64,000 bases of DNA, taken from positions 70,259,992-70,323,991 of the forward strand of contig CM022951.1 of the NCBI GenBank assembly GCA_012931725.1. Direction: 5' to 3'. This document shows, piece by piece, positions 1 through 12,900 of the stretch (its first letter is position 1; every line of letters begins with the position of its first letter). The notes beneath the pieces were generated by a model that searched no databases, was not told the origin of the DNA, and saw only the letters and a list, made by a program, of their open reading frames with translations. This DNA is from Litsea cubeba. Its lineage: Eukaryota > Streptophyta > Magnoliopsida > Laurales > Lauraceae. The position numbers were made by a program, and so were the translations under genes.

Positions 1-2280
1 ATTTAATAATTATAACTTAAAAAAAATCTGCCTTTAAAAATGTAAGATAAAACATTTTCACAAAACAAACTTGAAGACATACATACAGCATCAAGCAATA
101 TGCATAGGATCATATTCAATAAGCTATAGTACTATTTAAATATTTTTTTAAAATAAAATAAAATCAAATAATTTCTATCTGTTAGCAGGTGTATTCAGGT
201 ATCAGGTATAGGATCACATTGGGACTCAGGGCTGGACCTTATAATTAAAAGAAGTCCACTAATTAATTACTTTTTGCTGATGAATGTTTTTGTTTTGAAA
301 GGTAACCCATCCCAACTAAAGGCCAGTACAAGTTAATTAGATCTCAAACTGACCACCTTTTGTGATTGAATGAGACAGTAGACATCCCCAGCTGGTTACG
401 GTCATATATAGTATGTATACGTGCATTCATATATGTGTACGAGAGGCCTTCGAAAAGGGAATAAAATGGAAGACACAACCAGTTTCATGGAATCCATGTA
501 AGTCTCAAGTAGTAGAAAGATGGGCCCTACTATATTCAGACCCAACTCCTCACTTGATTGGAGGCCATATAGAAATACAAATATTTCTATGTACTTCATC
601 AACCACGTTGTTAATATTTATTAACTAAATCGCATATCATATCAAATTGTACCATTATATTATATTATATTATATTTATAGATATGAATGCGATTCACTT
701 GGAATTAGGCCTGATTAGTAATTCGAATCTCTACCTAACTCAATTACCTATCTTGTCTACAAAGGTTCCATATAAATTAAGAATCTCACCTTGAGTGTAC
801 ATGGATCCTTAATTTGGCTTTCTGTATGGATCACCAAGAGCTGAGCAGTTGTTGGATCCTTTGGCTTTGTGTGTAAGGATCACCAAGAAACTGAGCAGTT
901 GTAGGACTATTCCAAACAATGACTATACAAAATAAATGTCATCTTGTACATTTATAGTTAAAGAAGCTAGTGGGTAGATCTGCAAATTTTTATACTGAAT
1001 TCGTTAAAACAAAATGGAGTGAGGGTGAGATGTGAAAAGTGAAAACAGAGAAAAAGGGCATGGTGGTAATTGTGCGCCTGATATTCGGGGAATCAGGTGC
1101 GGTCACTGGATTGTCGCCATTAGTGGCGACAGAAGGTGATGATCCCGGGGCATTTTTTTTTTTTTTCCCTTCATTAGGGCCCTTCACTTCCACTGAAATC
1201 CTTGCACCTTTTATTTACTTCAATTACGTTGTATGTTTTCCACACTTGTGACTTCACCCAGCTGCATGTGTGAATTTGTTTCAATTCTCAAGTAGACTAG
1301 TCTGTACGCAATGGGCAAAGATGCACTTCAATCTTAACCGTCGAATTAGAATAACAGCATATTTGCGTGGATGGGAGAGAATGGGCTCAAAGATTGTTGT
1401 AACTCTATTATTTTTTAGAAACATTGCCCACATGATGTTGCTTGATGATTAGGAAAGGCATTTGTTCTGTACGTACGTAAATCTGGACGGTATTTTATAC
1501 TTTTGTCAATTTTTATAATCATGGATATGAATAAAAGCTGAAGGTGGATTAGGAATATTGATTAGTATAGTAAGAATGAAGATCAAATGGTGGAGTTGTA
1601 AAAAAGGGTAGATTATATTGAAGCATGTGAGACTCATCTTTATTTGATTTAAATCTCATATCTTTTCTTCAATTAAACTAATAGTGTTTTATCGAAGATT
1701 ATCTCATTTGTATTGTTTATACATTGTTAGATTAAGTGATGTATGAAAAAAAAATTAAATTAAAGGTTGACTCATATTTTCACATCCTTAGAAGTCTAAT
1801 AGTATGTATTATTTCATCATTATCATCATCAAAAACTTGTCGCAGCTGTATTGAAATCATCACATATATTATGAACATTACTGTATTTGTTGTTAAACTT
1901 GTAGTGCTATTATGCATTAGAAAATATGATGTGAATGTGTTAGACCAATGAAAGAAAGGCTTCATGTATGTCTAATGAAGGTTGGTCACAAGAAACCTCA
2001 CATGCCAATATCAGCTTAGAATTTGCTATATTAAGAAATCAATATATTGTTGGTGTGAGTTTTTTTTTTTTTTTTTCACATTTGTATTTGTCAAAATTAC
2101 CAAACAAGTTGATACGGTTTTATATATGATAATTTGCGACAAGTATAAATTGATACAGAGTATAGGAAATTATTTTTTCTCTTTTTTTTTTCTATTTTTT
2201 GCTAAAAAAAATATTATTCTCTTCATAGATATAGGTCATATGCTGGTACAATTGAATAAGGAGTGGATTTAAAAAATATA

Positions 2281-2350
2281 GAGATAACCTAGTGGTTGGA
2301 TATTATATTCTCACCTAGTTGGAGTTGTCCGAGGTTTGATATTCTTTTCG
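2281..2350 (+). repeat. Possible decayed tRNA-derived SINE head
   Basis: The stretch resembles an RNA polymerase III split promoter. A box-A-like sequence (AACCTAGTGGTT) near 2287 is followed about 45 bases later by a weak box-B-like sequence (GAGGTTTGAT). No target-site duplication or 3' tail was found, so this is only a candidate relic. Confidence 0.25.
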
Positions 2351-3955
2351 TGCCTTCTCCCTAACTTATCATGGGATTCACTCCCAAGTCTCTTGAGTCC
2401 CTCATGGGTCTAATCCCCTTGGTTGGTGCCACAAAGAAAGAAAAGAGGGGCAGAATTAGGAGATGGGGGTGGACATGGCCCTCCAACCATTTTAAGATGT
2501 TCGATAACATCTCAAGGAAAATTTTATCATTTTATCCTTCACTTAAACCCATGCTATGTAGGAACATTGATGTGTCAGGTTAAATAGGTGACCCACCTTA
2601 TTTTGATTGTGATTTTTAGGGGAAAAAACAGTAACATATTGGTGAGGTCCAATAGCCCACTACTGGTGATAATTGTAGGGTAAAAGATAACAAACCAACC
2701 CCCCTCCATGACTAAGGTGAGGGATTTATATAGGGCGTATGTAGGTGCGTCGTTATCTCACAAGAACAGAAAATTTTTTAAAAAAAGACCTTCTAGAGTT
2801 GTTTATTGGTTACAAACGCACAACATTGTCGAGCCTAATAAAATCAAGCAATGGGTTTTCTGTGCACAGACTTCATTCATTTCTCTACCTCAGGCTGAGA
2901 GAAGAGGATTCCCTCGGTCCCCATTCTATTTTCTGTCCCCTCCCTTTCATGTGTCTGCCCCACCTCACCAGGTATTTACCTTTCCTATTTTATGCTATCT
3001 GCTACTTCTACCATTCATTTTTGTTTTCCTCTTATAATCAGCTAAAAATACATAAACACAAAAAAAATAATGAAATAAAAGGCCTAGCTACCACTTGCAG
3101 TTGTCTGCAGTGAAGTTTTTACTACCTTCCAGATTCTTATGGTTCCATTCATTGTATCTCGATATGATCAATTCGACACCATGTTTGCTATTTCTGATTC
3201 GAAAAATATAGGATAGTGCATGCACTTGAAAAGATAGAAGTAAATACAACATATATGGAGAGGCCCTAAATAAGGAAGGGGATAAGGGAGGCAACCATGG
3301 GTAGATTCCTGATAAGAACTGTGAAGGAAAGAAACAGTGCATTCACCCCACCACATGAAAAGAAACTGAAATGAAAACCAAATTCCTCTCTCAGACTACT
3401 ACTAGCCCAGTTTTACTGTCAGCTATTTCCTTAACCAACAAAGATAAAAAAAAAAAAAAAAAAAAAGAAAGAAAGAAAACCCCATGAAATTACAATGTAA
3501 TTTAAATATAAATGAAAGAAAAAAGATGAATATATTTGAAAGAAAACAAAGCTGCTGCTGCTTCTTCTTCTTCTTCCTACTGCTGATGCTGCTAGAGACT
3601 TTTGGAGTCGGTTGATAAATACTATCTTCCAGTACTCCACTTCTCACGGGTCTGACCTATTTCACCCCTCCATTGGGATTCTTGTTTGGCTCCTCTGGGG
3701 TGAGCTTATTTCTGGGGCCTTTAATCTGCTTCCGCCCGTTGTTGATCGAACGGGATTTATTCGACAACAAATCAATAAAATAGGAAAGGATTTGAGCAAG
3801 AAAGAACGACACCCAGGAACGAACAATCTCATCTCTGATGGAAAAACACTGCCTAAAAGCTATTTTGAAGATAAAAAGGAAGAGGGACGACTGTGAATTG
3901 GAAAGTAGAGGGAAAGGACATTGGGCTCCTTGTATCACCTTGGCAACGGCTTTTG

Positions 3956-4057
3956 AATTGTTATCTATCAAGACCTCTTGAGCTCTAGACTTTGAAGTAC
4001 ATATGAAATTGTTATCTATCAAGACCTCTTGAGCTCTAGACTTTAAGTACATATGGT
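3956..4057. repeat. 51-bp tandem duplication
   Basis: Two nearly identical 51-bp copies lie head to tail, each containing ATCAAGACCTCTTGAGCTC. They sit just downstream of the trihelix stop codon and are probably in or near its 3' UTR. Confidence 0.75.
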
Positions 4058-4088
4058 ACATTGGAAAAGGGATGGAAGAGAAGGACAA

Positions 4089-7073
4089 CTATTGGACCAT
4101 AGCCAGGAAAGAGCTTGATGGGTTCCCACCGTTGGAGGAATTCTTACTCTGGAATTGGATTTTGAATGCCATCTTCTTGTCATCCTCGTCTTCGTCGTCG
4201 TCATCGTTTTCATCTTCATCTTCATCTTCATCTTCATCTTCATCACCATCATCATCATCACCACCATCATCTTCATCTTGATTGAGATTGTCGCTGTCCT
4301 TGTAGTTGTCCATCGCTGCTTGCTGCTGATCCATCAGCTCCTTCACAATGTCTTCTGGCTTCAATCCAAATCAAGAATCAAAGCCAATCCCAACAATTGA
4401 AAATAGAAAATTTCAAATGAAATCACGGAATCGGAACAAAACTTACCTTCTTCAATGGTCCCCCTTCGAAAAAGCTGGGCGGGAAACCGCCATTACTAGT
4501 CTGCACCTGTAAAGAGCTCCCTCCTTCAGTGTTTCCACCATTCTTATTGCTGGTGCTGCTGCTCTTGGTTTCAGTTTCTGCTTGTGGCTGAGATGGTGGC
4601 GGTGGAGGCGGGGGTGGCATGATAGCTAAGATATCAGTCCTTTCTTGGGGATTTGGGCTTATGTCTTGTTCCTGCTTGTTGTGAGTGCTCAAGCTGCTGG
4701 TGCTGCTGCTGCCACCGCCAAGGATCTTCTTCTTGTAGAGAGCGTCCAGTTGGTGGAAATAAGGGCATGTCTTGGCGTCTTCTGGGCGCTTCTTATTGCT
4801 CTCCTTCACCTTCTTGAAGTACTTGTTGATGTTCTCCCATTTCTCCTTGCATCTCTTGGCACTTCTGTTGTAACCCCTTCGCTGCATTCCAGCTGAGATC
4901 TCTTCCCATAGAGGGCCTTTTGGTCCGGCTTCTTGGTACCTCGATTCGAGCCCGCTTCGAAGTTGGATCAGTTCTAGGACTTCTGATTTAGGCCACCGGG
5001 ATGATGATACCGGATCGAAACTGCCACCGATCTCCAGCTGCTGTTCCTGCTGAACCAACACTAGTTCCGTAGATGATGGTTGATGCCGGGATTTTTCTGT
5101 GTTTTGAGACTGCTGAATCTGCTGCTGCGGCACTGGTGCCGGCGGAGGCGGCGGCGGAGGATCAGCCTTTGGTTGTGGATGTGGATGTGGATGCGGATGC
5201 GGTTGTGGTTGTGGTTGTGGTTGTGGTTGTGGTGGCACTGGAATAGTGGGAATTGCCACCAATTGAGGTATCTGAATTGTCTGTCCGGTGAGTTTCTGAA
5301 GGAAGGCGATGATGGCAGCATCTCTAGACGCAGCCATGGCGCGTTCCTGAGCCAAAATCTCGTGCTCTCGCGCCAGCCTCGTCATCTCCTGCCGCTTCCA
5401 TGCCTCCTCTCTAATCATCCTATCCTGCTCCCTCTTCTCCATTGCCTCCAAAAATCTCTGCTGCATCGCCTCCTGCTTCTCCATCACCTGCCTCATGAGC
5501 CCTTCGAAAAATGCCATCATCTTCCGGCTCCCCCCACTTGACTCAGACCGCTTTCTCTTGCGGCTCCCAGTACTGGGGCCTTCTTCCATTTCTTCCTCAG
5601 ACTCAGAACCTGATTCAGATGATGTGTTCGACGAGAAGCTGATTCCGCCTACCGCAGGGGCAGCTGGAGCTGGAGCTGGAGCTGGACCGGAGATTCCAGG
5701 GGCGGCGGGGTCGACGGTTAAATCAGGCCCGATTCGCTGAATGCCGATCTGGGTGGGGGCAGAAGTTGTGGCGGAGGTCGGAGGCGGTTGGATTCGAGTG
5801 GAAGAAGATCCAACCATTGGATTGCTGGTGGCAGGAGGGATAGGAGCAGCAGTGGTTGGAGCTGGTGTCGTGCTGCTGTGAAGGGCTTCTAACTGGGAGA
5901 AGAAACGATAGCTCCTTCCATCTTGTCTACCGGCCCTCCCTTCTTTGGTCCTCTTGTAGTATTTATGCACGTTCTCAAACTTCTCCTTGCATTTCTTGGC
6001 GCTCCTGCTGTAGCCCAGCTCGGCTAACTTCCTGGGAATCAAAGAGAGAAAAAAAGCAAGAAAAAGAAAAGAGACCAAAACTCATTACCAATGCTTAGCT
6101 GTGATGTTTACATCTCTCTCTATCTCTCTCTCTCTCTCCACTTATTATAATTTAGTAAATAAAGAAGCCGCAAAGAAATGCAATGCATGCTTTGCTTTTC
6201 TCTTCTTTCCCTTCTCTCTCTCTCTCTCACTAATAATAGTTTTTAATTTTAGGGGTCTCTATAGGTTAAATGACTTTCAAGAAATAAGATTGGTTGGGTT
6301 TGATGCAGTGGATCTGACCTTACTGTTAATGAATTCAGAGAAAAAGATGCTACTCTCGTGAGAGAGAGAGAGCTGCAGCAGTAAACAACAACAGTTTTTT
6401 TTCTGAAAGATCGTGGTACGATGCTGAGATCGTTACCAATACTTTTACTTAGATTTGCCCTTGGGAGCTTAACCTGGAGACACCTCAACTGCAGATTTCA
6501 GTTGTATGGGATTCCGTTATGAGCTTCCACAGAAACCCACAACAGATCTGTGAGTTTCAAGGAAGGAAAAAGGATAAAAACAAGACAAATTTCCCAAACA
6601 GCCTCATTTTCATTTTGGCATTCTCACAGAAACTCACAAGGCACGAATGCTGAGGCAAACAGTACTTAATAAGTTCAATAAGCTGATTTCATTTCGTTTA
6701 CCTGGAGACATCGTCCCAAAGAGGCCCTTTCAGGTTGGCGTCCCGGAACGCGGCGTCCATGTCCGACCGAATTTTCAGCAAGGCAAGAGTCTCCTGCCTC
6801 GGCCACCGGTTTCCCGTCAGACCTCTCTCAGTCTCCTCCCCGGCAAGCGCATCCTCATCCTGGAAAACCCCCCGGCACCGACCCCAACTCATCGAAATTC
6901 CCTCGAGCAGGTGGTCTGCTACTTATGGGCGATGCCGCCTCCGCCAGCGCCGGATCCCCCGGTTTCTGCTGTTGCATTAGCTGCTGCTGCTGCAATGGGT
7001 CGAGCACTCTCGTCCCTGCAAAAGACGACGTCATATCTGGAGAAACCCCATATTGAGACCCACCTTGCTGCAT
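4089..7073 (-). CDS. Trihelix transcription factor, GT-2 group (GTL1/DF1-like)
   Basis: This is a nuclear DNA-binding transcription factor of the tandem-trihelix GT-2 family. Exons on the minus strand are 7073-6702, 6031-4447 and 4358-4089, with GT-AG introns at 6701-6032 and 4446-4359. The N-terminal trihelix starts at NRWPRQETLALLKIRSDMD and is split by intron 1; the C-terminal trihelix starts at SRWPKSEVLELIQLRSG in exon 2. Between them lie a KRKR stretch and the conserved helical segment around EEAWKRQEMTRLAREHE. The protein ends in an acidic tract and FLAMVQ, close to Arabidopsis GTL1 (FLTMVQ). The predicted length is about 741 residues, normal for the family. Exon 1 contains an apparent one-base excess at a homopolymer near 6862-6873, which separates the N-terminal segment (ASPISSRPPA) from the trihelix. 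An ATG at 6892 would give an intact 681-residue protein with both domains. Family assignment is firm; GTL1 versus DF1 is not resolved. Confidence 0.93.
4170..4281 (-). repeat. In-frame trinucleotide repeat coding acidic tract
   Basis: Repeated GAT/GAA/GAC codons in exon 3 of the trihelix gene encode a long Asp/Glu run. Related GTL1 proteins carry an acidic tract at the same place, so the tract is conserved in type while its length is likely variable. Confidence 0.8.
5160..5232 (-). repeat. In-frame repeat coding His-Pro / Gln-Pro dipeptides
   Basis: Hexanucleotide-like repeats in exon 2 of the trihelix gene encode alternating Gln-Pro and His-Pro dipeptides between the two DNA-binding domains. 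This linker is Pro/Gln-rich across the family. Confidence 0.8.
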
Positions 7074-9347
7074 CTCTCTCTCTCTCTCTCTCTCCTCTCA
7101 CTATTTCAAGATTCTAACTCTTCTCTCTCTCACTCATCAGAAAGATAGATAGAGAGACAGTAGTAATGTTTAGAAAGAGGGGAATTGAAAGATACAAAAG
7201 AAATCAGAAACCAGTAGAATAAGACGGTGAAAATAAAAAAGATAACGAAGACAACTGGAAAGAAAGAAGGAAAGAAACAACAAACAAAGATAAAGAGAAA
7301 GACAGCTCTTCTCACAAGTGAGCACTCAAAATCTCTCTCTCTCTATATATATTTCTATTTCTACTCATAAACTAAAAGTTAGAAGAAAAAAAAATTATCA
7401 CACCCAGAGAAAGGAGGAGAAGGAGAGCCTCCTGTGCATAAAAACTGCAGAACCAATATAGAGAGAGAGAGAGAGATAGACAAAGGAAGAAGGTGATGAT
7501 GTTGATGATGATGAGAGAGAGAGAATGAAGGGAAAAAAATGATAAAACAAAGCAGATGCTGCGTTGTCAGGAGCTGCTTACTTTGTAGCTAATATTAGTT
7601 AAAAACCAAGAGAGAAGGCCACATCCTTCCCCTATCACTGCTGGATGGTGTTGTGTGTGGGGGTGGGGTGGGGTTAAAAAGGTTAAAAACCCTCTCTCAC
7701 CTGGTCTCTTCCAATAACAGTTTGTAGAAATAACTATTCATATCTCATTTGTTAATTAATGCTTGCTCTTATCAGATTTTTTCTCAAATGAGATCCAATT
7801 ATTTTAAGCAAAGTGATAAGGGTCCCAACAGACAACAACACATTGTAACAGCTGTGAAGTGGGCCCTCACCCTCACCACGCCCAAAGGAAGGAGGGAGGG
7901 ATAGAACGTGCCGGGCGATTATCGCGGATCCCGCCGGGTCCGAACCCTTGACACGTGGCTGTGAATATTTATTGCAATGTCCCCAGAGATTACAGTGCCA
8001 GATATGTGATGGATGGTTGTGATGTTTCAGTGGCCCATTTATGATGTGATGTTGGATGGGGCAGGGGGCATGGGTCATGGGCCATGGCCCATGGTAGAGA
8101 GAATGGAGGAGTTGAGTTTGTTTCTGCTCTCGCGGAGCATCATATGTATATATATTTATATATTCGTGTAAGTCGGAATGAACTTGGGCGATATCTAGGG
8201 AGGGATTTTGTTTATGCTTTGGGTTCCTATTCCGTATGGGACTTGCCTTCTTTGCTTTCTTTTCTGTGGATGGGAAACGGCAACGGGTTTATTTATGAGT
8301 TATTACTGAGGGGCCCACGTTGGCTCTCTTTCAACCAGCCCTGATGGGGTCAATTAATAATAGAGCCTGGCTCTATCCTTGTTTTTGTAGTTTACTTTGA
8401 AGACCTACTTTTTAATCTTTTCACCATTGTCAATTCTTGGTTTGCCCGTCTTACTTTACTAGCCAAGTGTTTTTTTTTTTTTTTTTTATACTGTCAAAGT
8501 TTGGCCCACCTTTGGTTATTCTTGTCGATTTCTACGTTTTTTTTTAGATTAGAATTACAAGTGTTGAGAATAATCTACACTTATCTGCCATTGAATTTTT
8601 TTTTTCTGGGTGGGGGGCCATGGGGAGGGTTATTCTTTTTTATTGGGTCCTCACTGATTTCTTCTGATGGAATGATAATTGACTAAAAGGGCTTGGATGT
8701 AGGTCCAAATCAAGGCCCAGTTGCCTTTTCTAGATGAAAAGTTGAAATACAACATAACAACCAAAGTCCTCCATTATTGTTATAAGGCATATAGTAACCG
8801 TTAGCACTAAATTTATTTCCATTTACATAGATATGATAAAATATGTTTGCATGATATCATATATTTGGATTTTCGAGTGTATATAAAAATCCAAGGACCA
8901 TAACCCTGATTCCAATTTTATTCTGGTTACTGCAGTGGACACAAACTCTGAAATAATAATGGGTCCAAATGTTGGACTCGTACCCAGTTTTTTTTTTTTT
9001 TTTTTTTTTTCAGTGGAGGTCCTTAGCTTTTCATTTCTATCAGGTCCTTAGCTTTTCATTTCTATCCCTATGCAAGTTGATGTTCTTACTCCCATGCCAT
9101 TGGATGCAGGACTTTTTGTTAATCTTTGAGCCCGAAAATAAAAGGCTTCATAAAAAACTGGTGTAATGTTGAGCCCACAACTAATTTAGGTCTAAATCTA
9201 TCTTCCTCTTTTGCTCTTGATTGCCAGGGATCTAAATGAGCTTCGTTTGAGGTGGTTTTTTAGGAAAAATATGTTGGATGCTGTGTAGTTGATTTCCTTG
9301 CCACTAAATATGGATTAGATGTCCTCATGCTTGACATTGGGTACAAC
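7074..9347. other. Upstream region of trihelix gene and intergenic DNA
   Basis: Just upstream of the ATG is a (GA)n tract in gene sense (about 7077-7096), followed by further CT/GA microsatellites near 7133, 7335, 7459 and 7518. This is probably 5' UTR and promoter. Farther right are poly(T) tracts (8468, 8989) and a 24-bp tandem duplication near 9021-9066. No gene is supported. Confidence 0.5.
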
Positions 9348-9926
9348 AGTTAGGGTCTGTTTGTTTGCAACTTTCTATTAAAGTACACAAGAATTGAATA
9401 CATAAATTTTAATGTCCAAATGAGCTACACTGGAGGATTGTAAAAAGGGGTGAAGTTTTAAAGATATGAGGTAATGGGTGAAGGATATGTTGAGGTCAAT
9501 GGTCACCCCGCTCCTGAGTGGCCATAATTGGTGGTCAAGCCCAAGCCTCGCCTTCGCCCTCACTATAAAACTATTGTTGTGCTGTTTCCTATCACTAATT
9601 GGTTTTGGGATAAGTGATAACTCAAATGGAGGTGTAAAGTCCTACAAGTGGTATCAGAGCCTAGTAGGTCGGGTGTTCAAGTCACGTGACACGCGTTGAT
9701 AAGTGGCAGTGTATATGAGACCTTGTAATTCCTAAAATTTGAATCACCAAAGAAATGACTTAATATTCATTTCACATATTCCCGTGATTCACTTTCCATT
9801 AAAGGGAATGTCATTTGACAATCATTCTTGTATATTTTGCTTGGGTCTCCATTTTTTTACTATTTTGGCTGATCGTTTTCCTATGCATTCAATTCTTATG
9901 CATTTTATGCAAAGAAACAAATCCTA
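9348..9926. mobile_element. Tourist-like MITE, copy A, interrupted
   Basis: Terminal inverted repeats read GGGTCTGTTTGTTTGCA on the left and, reverse-complemented, GGATTTGTTTCTTTGCA on the right. They are flanked by TTA and TAA, as expected for PIF/Harbinger Tourist elements, although the two trinucleotides are not identical. Related uninterrupted sequence occurs at 44930-45165 (opposite strand) and 38690-38905. Compared with those, this copy has about 200 extra bases near 9505-9722. Confidence 0.5.
9505..9722 (+). mobile_element. Insertion with retroelement-type primer-binding site
   Basis: This segment is absent from the related repeat copies. It contains TGGTATCAGAGC at about 9652, the usual Copia/TRIM primer-binding site matching initiator tRNA-Met, preceded by TCCTACA, which could be an LTR end. 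A CACTATAAAA TATA-like sequence lies near 9560. No second LTR was found, so it may be a TRIM remnant. Confidence 0.3.
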
Positions 9927-12900
9927 AGTGATCCACGCTAATCATCTGGAGACCCTAAAAGAGTATGCATTTCAAAAAAGTATTTTACTTGTTCATTGCA
10001 TACTAGGACATGATAAGGATCTGCATTGTATATGGTTCAACCATTATATAGTAGATCATTTATTTGCTCAAAATGTTATATTCATTTACTTTACTTCGTC
10101 CTCTTTCTTATAAGTTAAATTTGGAAAAAAGACTAAAATATATTAATAATTTTCTTAGGTATTTAGTTGTGAGTCTATTTTTATCAAATGATTGTGAAGA
10201 ACACATAGTATTTAAAAAAAATTCGTTAAAGAAAAACACATAGTATTAGAAGAGTTTAAGGTAACTATATGTCTTCCTAACTTGATCTTGCAAAAATAGC
10301 AGAAGAAGAGGGCAAGGGTGCATATTGGTATAAGCTATTGGTTTCATCGTAGAAGGTCAATTGATTTTGACCAGGACCATTCATTCACAAACATTAATTA
10401 TTCATGAGGTGATGTGTATTTGTTAGCGTGTAGGGATACACAAAAAATTTATTATGAAAATCATCCTAGATTTTTTTTATTGGCCGTTAGTTCATGGGAC
10501 CCATATGGACCAACTTTTGATCAATCTATTCCTCACACTCCTGCGAATCAACAGACCCTGATTTGACATTCACTCTTGGATGGAGAAGCTCAAAAAAAAA
10601 AAAAAATTTTCCTTTTTAAACTTTTCACCACACATCCACAATATATATGTTGGAATAGAAAATGCTTAGGTTGTCAATGTGTTTTATTCATGATTTACAT
10701 AGCTTTGCCGTCACTCCTTTGAACACCTTAAACATCAAATGTCCCTCACTCCTCTATCATGAGATACCCAACGCTCTAAATGGTAATTCAATTCCAACTT
10801 TGATCCCTCTAACTGATTCAATTATTTTCTATTCTCTTTAATGAATTACTACTCCAACCAGTCAAGATGGAGAAATTTCTCTCTTACAAGTTTCGTCCCC
10901 AACAAATGAAGTTGATGGGGGGAATATTTGGTAATTTAGGGGGGCAACTACTTAGCCACAAATGGCACAAACGCCCTTTTACTTGCCCCTAAGGACAAGT
11001 AACCGACACAACTTTTTTACATCTGTATTCTTTTCCCATCCCCACCCCACCCCACCCCACGGCGCCTTTGCCTTTCCGTCACAGGTTGGTTCGTATCGTT
11101 TCTGCAATTTGACACGGCTTGTCATGGCCTCTTCATTTTTTACAATGACAGACTCATTGGAATCCTCTCTGGTCATAATAAGTAAAGTGGAAACCAATAC
11201 CAGTGTTAAATGTAAAATAACTGGTTTTTCTCTCTTAATTTTTTTTTATTTTTATATGTATTATTGCAATAATATGTTTGATATTTGAGCGTGCCGCCAC
11301 GCTAACTTTGACTGGATTGACTTCTTTTTAATGGGCATTAGTCACTCTTTTGATATAATTGAATTTGGCTAAGGTTCAAGTTTAAATGACATATTATCTT
11401 TAATTAAAGTTTAGAGATAGGCTTTCAACCTCTTGTTTGGGATGTTATCATATGTGCTACGATGTGTTTGATAGCTTACCCATGTAGGGCCAATCTTATC
11501 TTTGGTCTAATTCATTCATATCACACACCCAATCATAAATTGGTAGTTAAAATACCGTCTTGATATTTGCATGGTTTTTCAAGTTGTGGACTGTATTTAA
11601 ACCATATGGGGCTAATACAGTCTAATATAGATTTGTAAAGGTCTTTTTTTTTTTTAATTCAAAACAAAATAATACTCTCTCTCTCTCTCTCTCTCAGTTT
11701 TTTTCTTTTAGCTTAACAATACCTTCTTTTATTTTCAGTTTGGAATAAAGTATGCTACAAATATTGAATCAATGCTCATTATCGATTCAAAATCCAACTC
11801 CAATCAAGGTGGTATTGAGTATTGAGTTGACCAATGGCATGGTAAATGTAATGTAAATAATTAACATTTATGAACTGATCATTGTGATGGTGTATGTCAG
11901 TTGTCAGTGAAGTGAACTTGAAGCGAAAAGTTCTTGATTGGGTAATTTGTGCATAAATGGCTTTGATAAAAGAAAGTAGGCCCTATAGGTTTCCACAAAA
12001 ACATTGCATGAAATGTCCCAATGTCCATTTCACTTTTATAAAATCTCCAAAGGAATCGCTGTATTCAACCTGCCCCATATGTTCAGGGTAAGATGTGGAG
12101 TACAAGCCATCCACCTGATGTATTTCTTGCACCAGTTAAACTTGGTTATATAATGGAAAGGATAGTGCCTTGTCTTATTTTTTTCCCATTTATTCTGGCC
12201 TAATTCATTTCAAAGTTGAATTCCTGCCACTCCAATTTGGATTGTTAGATGGTACTTGTCAAGGAAAGATTAGGGTTTCCATTTATTGCATCACTTATAA
12301 CATGCCATGAAGCATCTTCCTATGTGATCGATACCTATGTTCTTGATTACATGTAACCGATTTTGGTCTGTCCCAATCTAGTTAGCAACCAAAAGAGTCC
12401 TTGAGATGATATTGATGGAACTTGCATAATCTCATAGATGTTTGGTTGTATTTTCTTCTTTTTCCTTTTTTTTTTTTATGGGGTCGTTGGTGTTTCAAAT
12501 GTGTTCGGCGCAATTGTCAACCATTCCCTGTGTGAATCATCCTATCTCGTGTGGGAAGATGAAACTAAAAGTTAGGTTTTAGTCATTTCTATTACTACTT
12601 TATAGTAGGAAGAAATTTTGATAATTTTACCTAGAGTTTCCAAATCGAAGAGGAGACACCATAATAGAGTTTTGGACCTTTTGCAAATCTGCGAGGTCTT
12701 TGTTTTTATTTTTTGGCATCCTATCTCAAATCATATTCATATAATTTTCTTATAATAAGTGAAAATTTATCTTCTTTGAAAATGAAAAACTATAACAAAA
12801 AAAATTTATTCTTTTTTCAGCCGCTCTAGAGTGGATCTACTTGTGACACGCTCGTGCCTTTCACACTCCCTTTTAACTCAGTGATCGACATCGACCTTCT

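Larger units (their letters stand above)
1..4088. other. Intergenic, AT-rich, 3' side of trihelix gene
   Basis: I see no supported gene here. The short open frames lack family motifs and paired splice sites. The right end is the downstream or 3' UTR side of the trihelix gene and includes a 51-bp tandem duplication near 3956-4057. Long A, T and simple-sequence tracts occur near 1151, 2058, 2178 and 3446. Confidence 0.6.

Noticed and set aside
3657..4088. Minus-strand frame after the trihelix stop codon
   Set aside because: Contains the 51-bp duplication, has no family motif and lies in the expected 3' UTR.
5080..5541. 153-codon plus-strand frame
   Set aside because: Antisense shadow of trihelix exon 2 with repeat-driven composition.
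9652..9663. TGGTATCAGAGC considered as part of a tRNA gene
   Set aside because: It is only the 12-base primer-binding complement; no cloverleaf is present around it.
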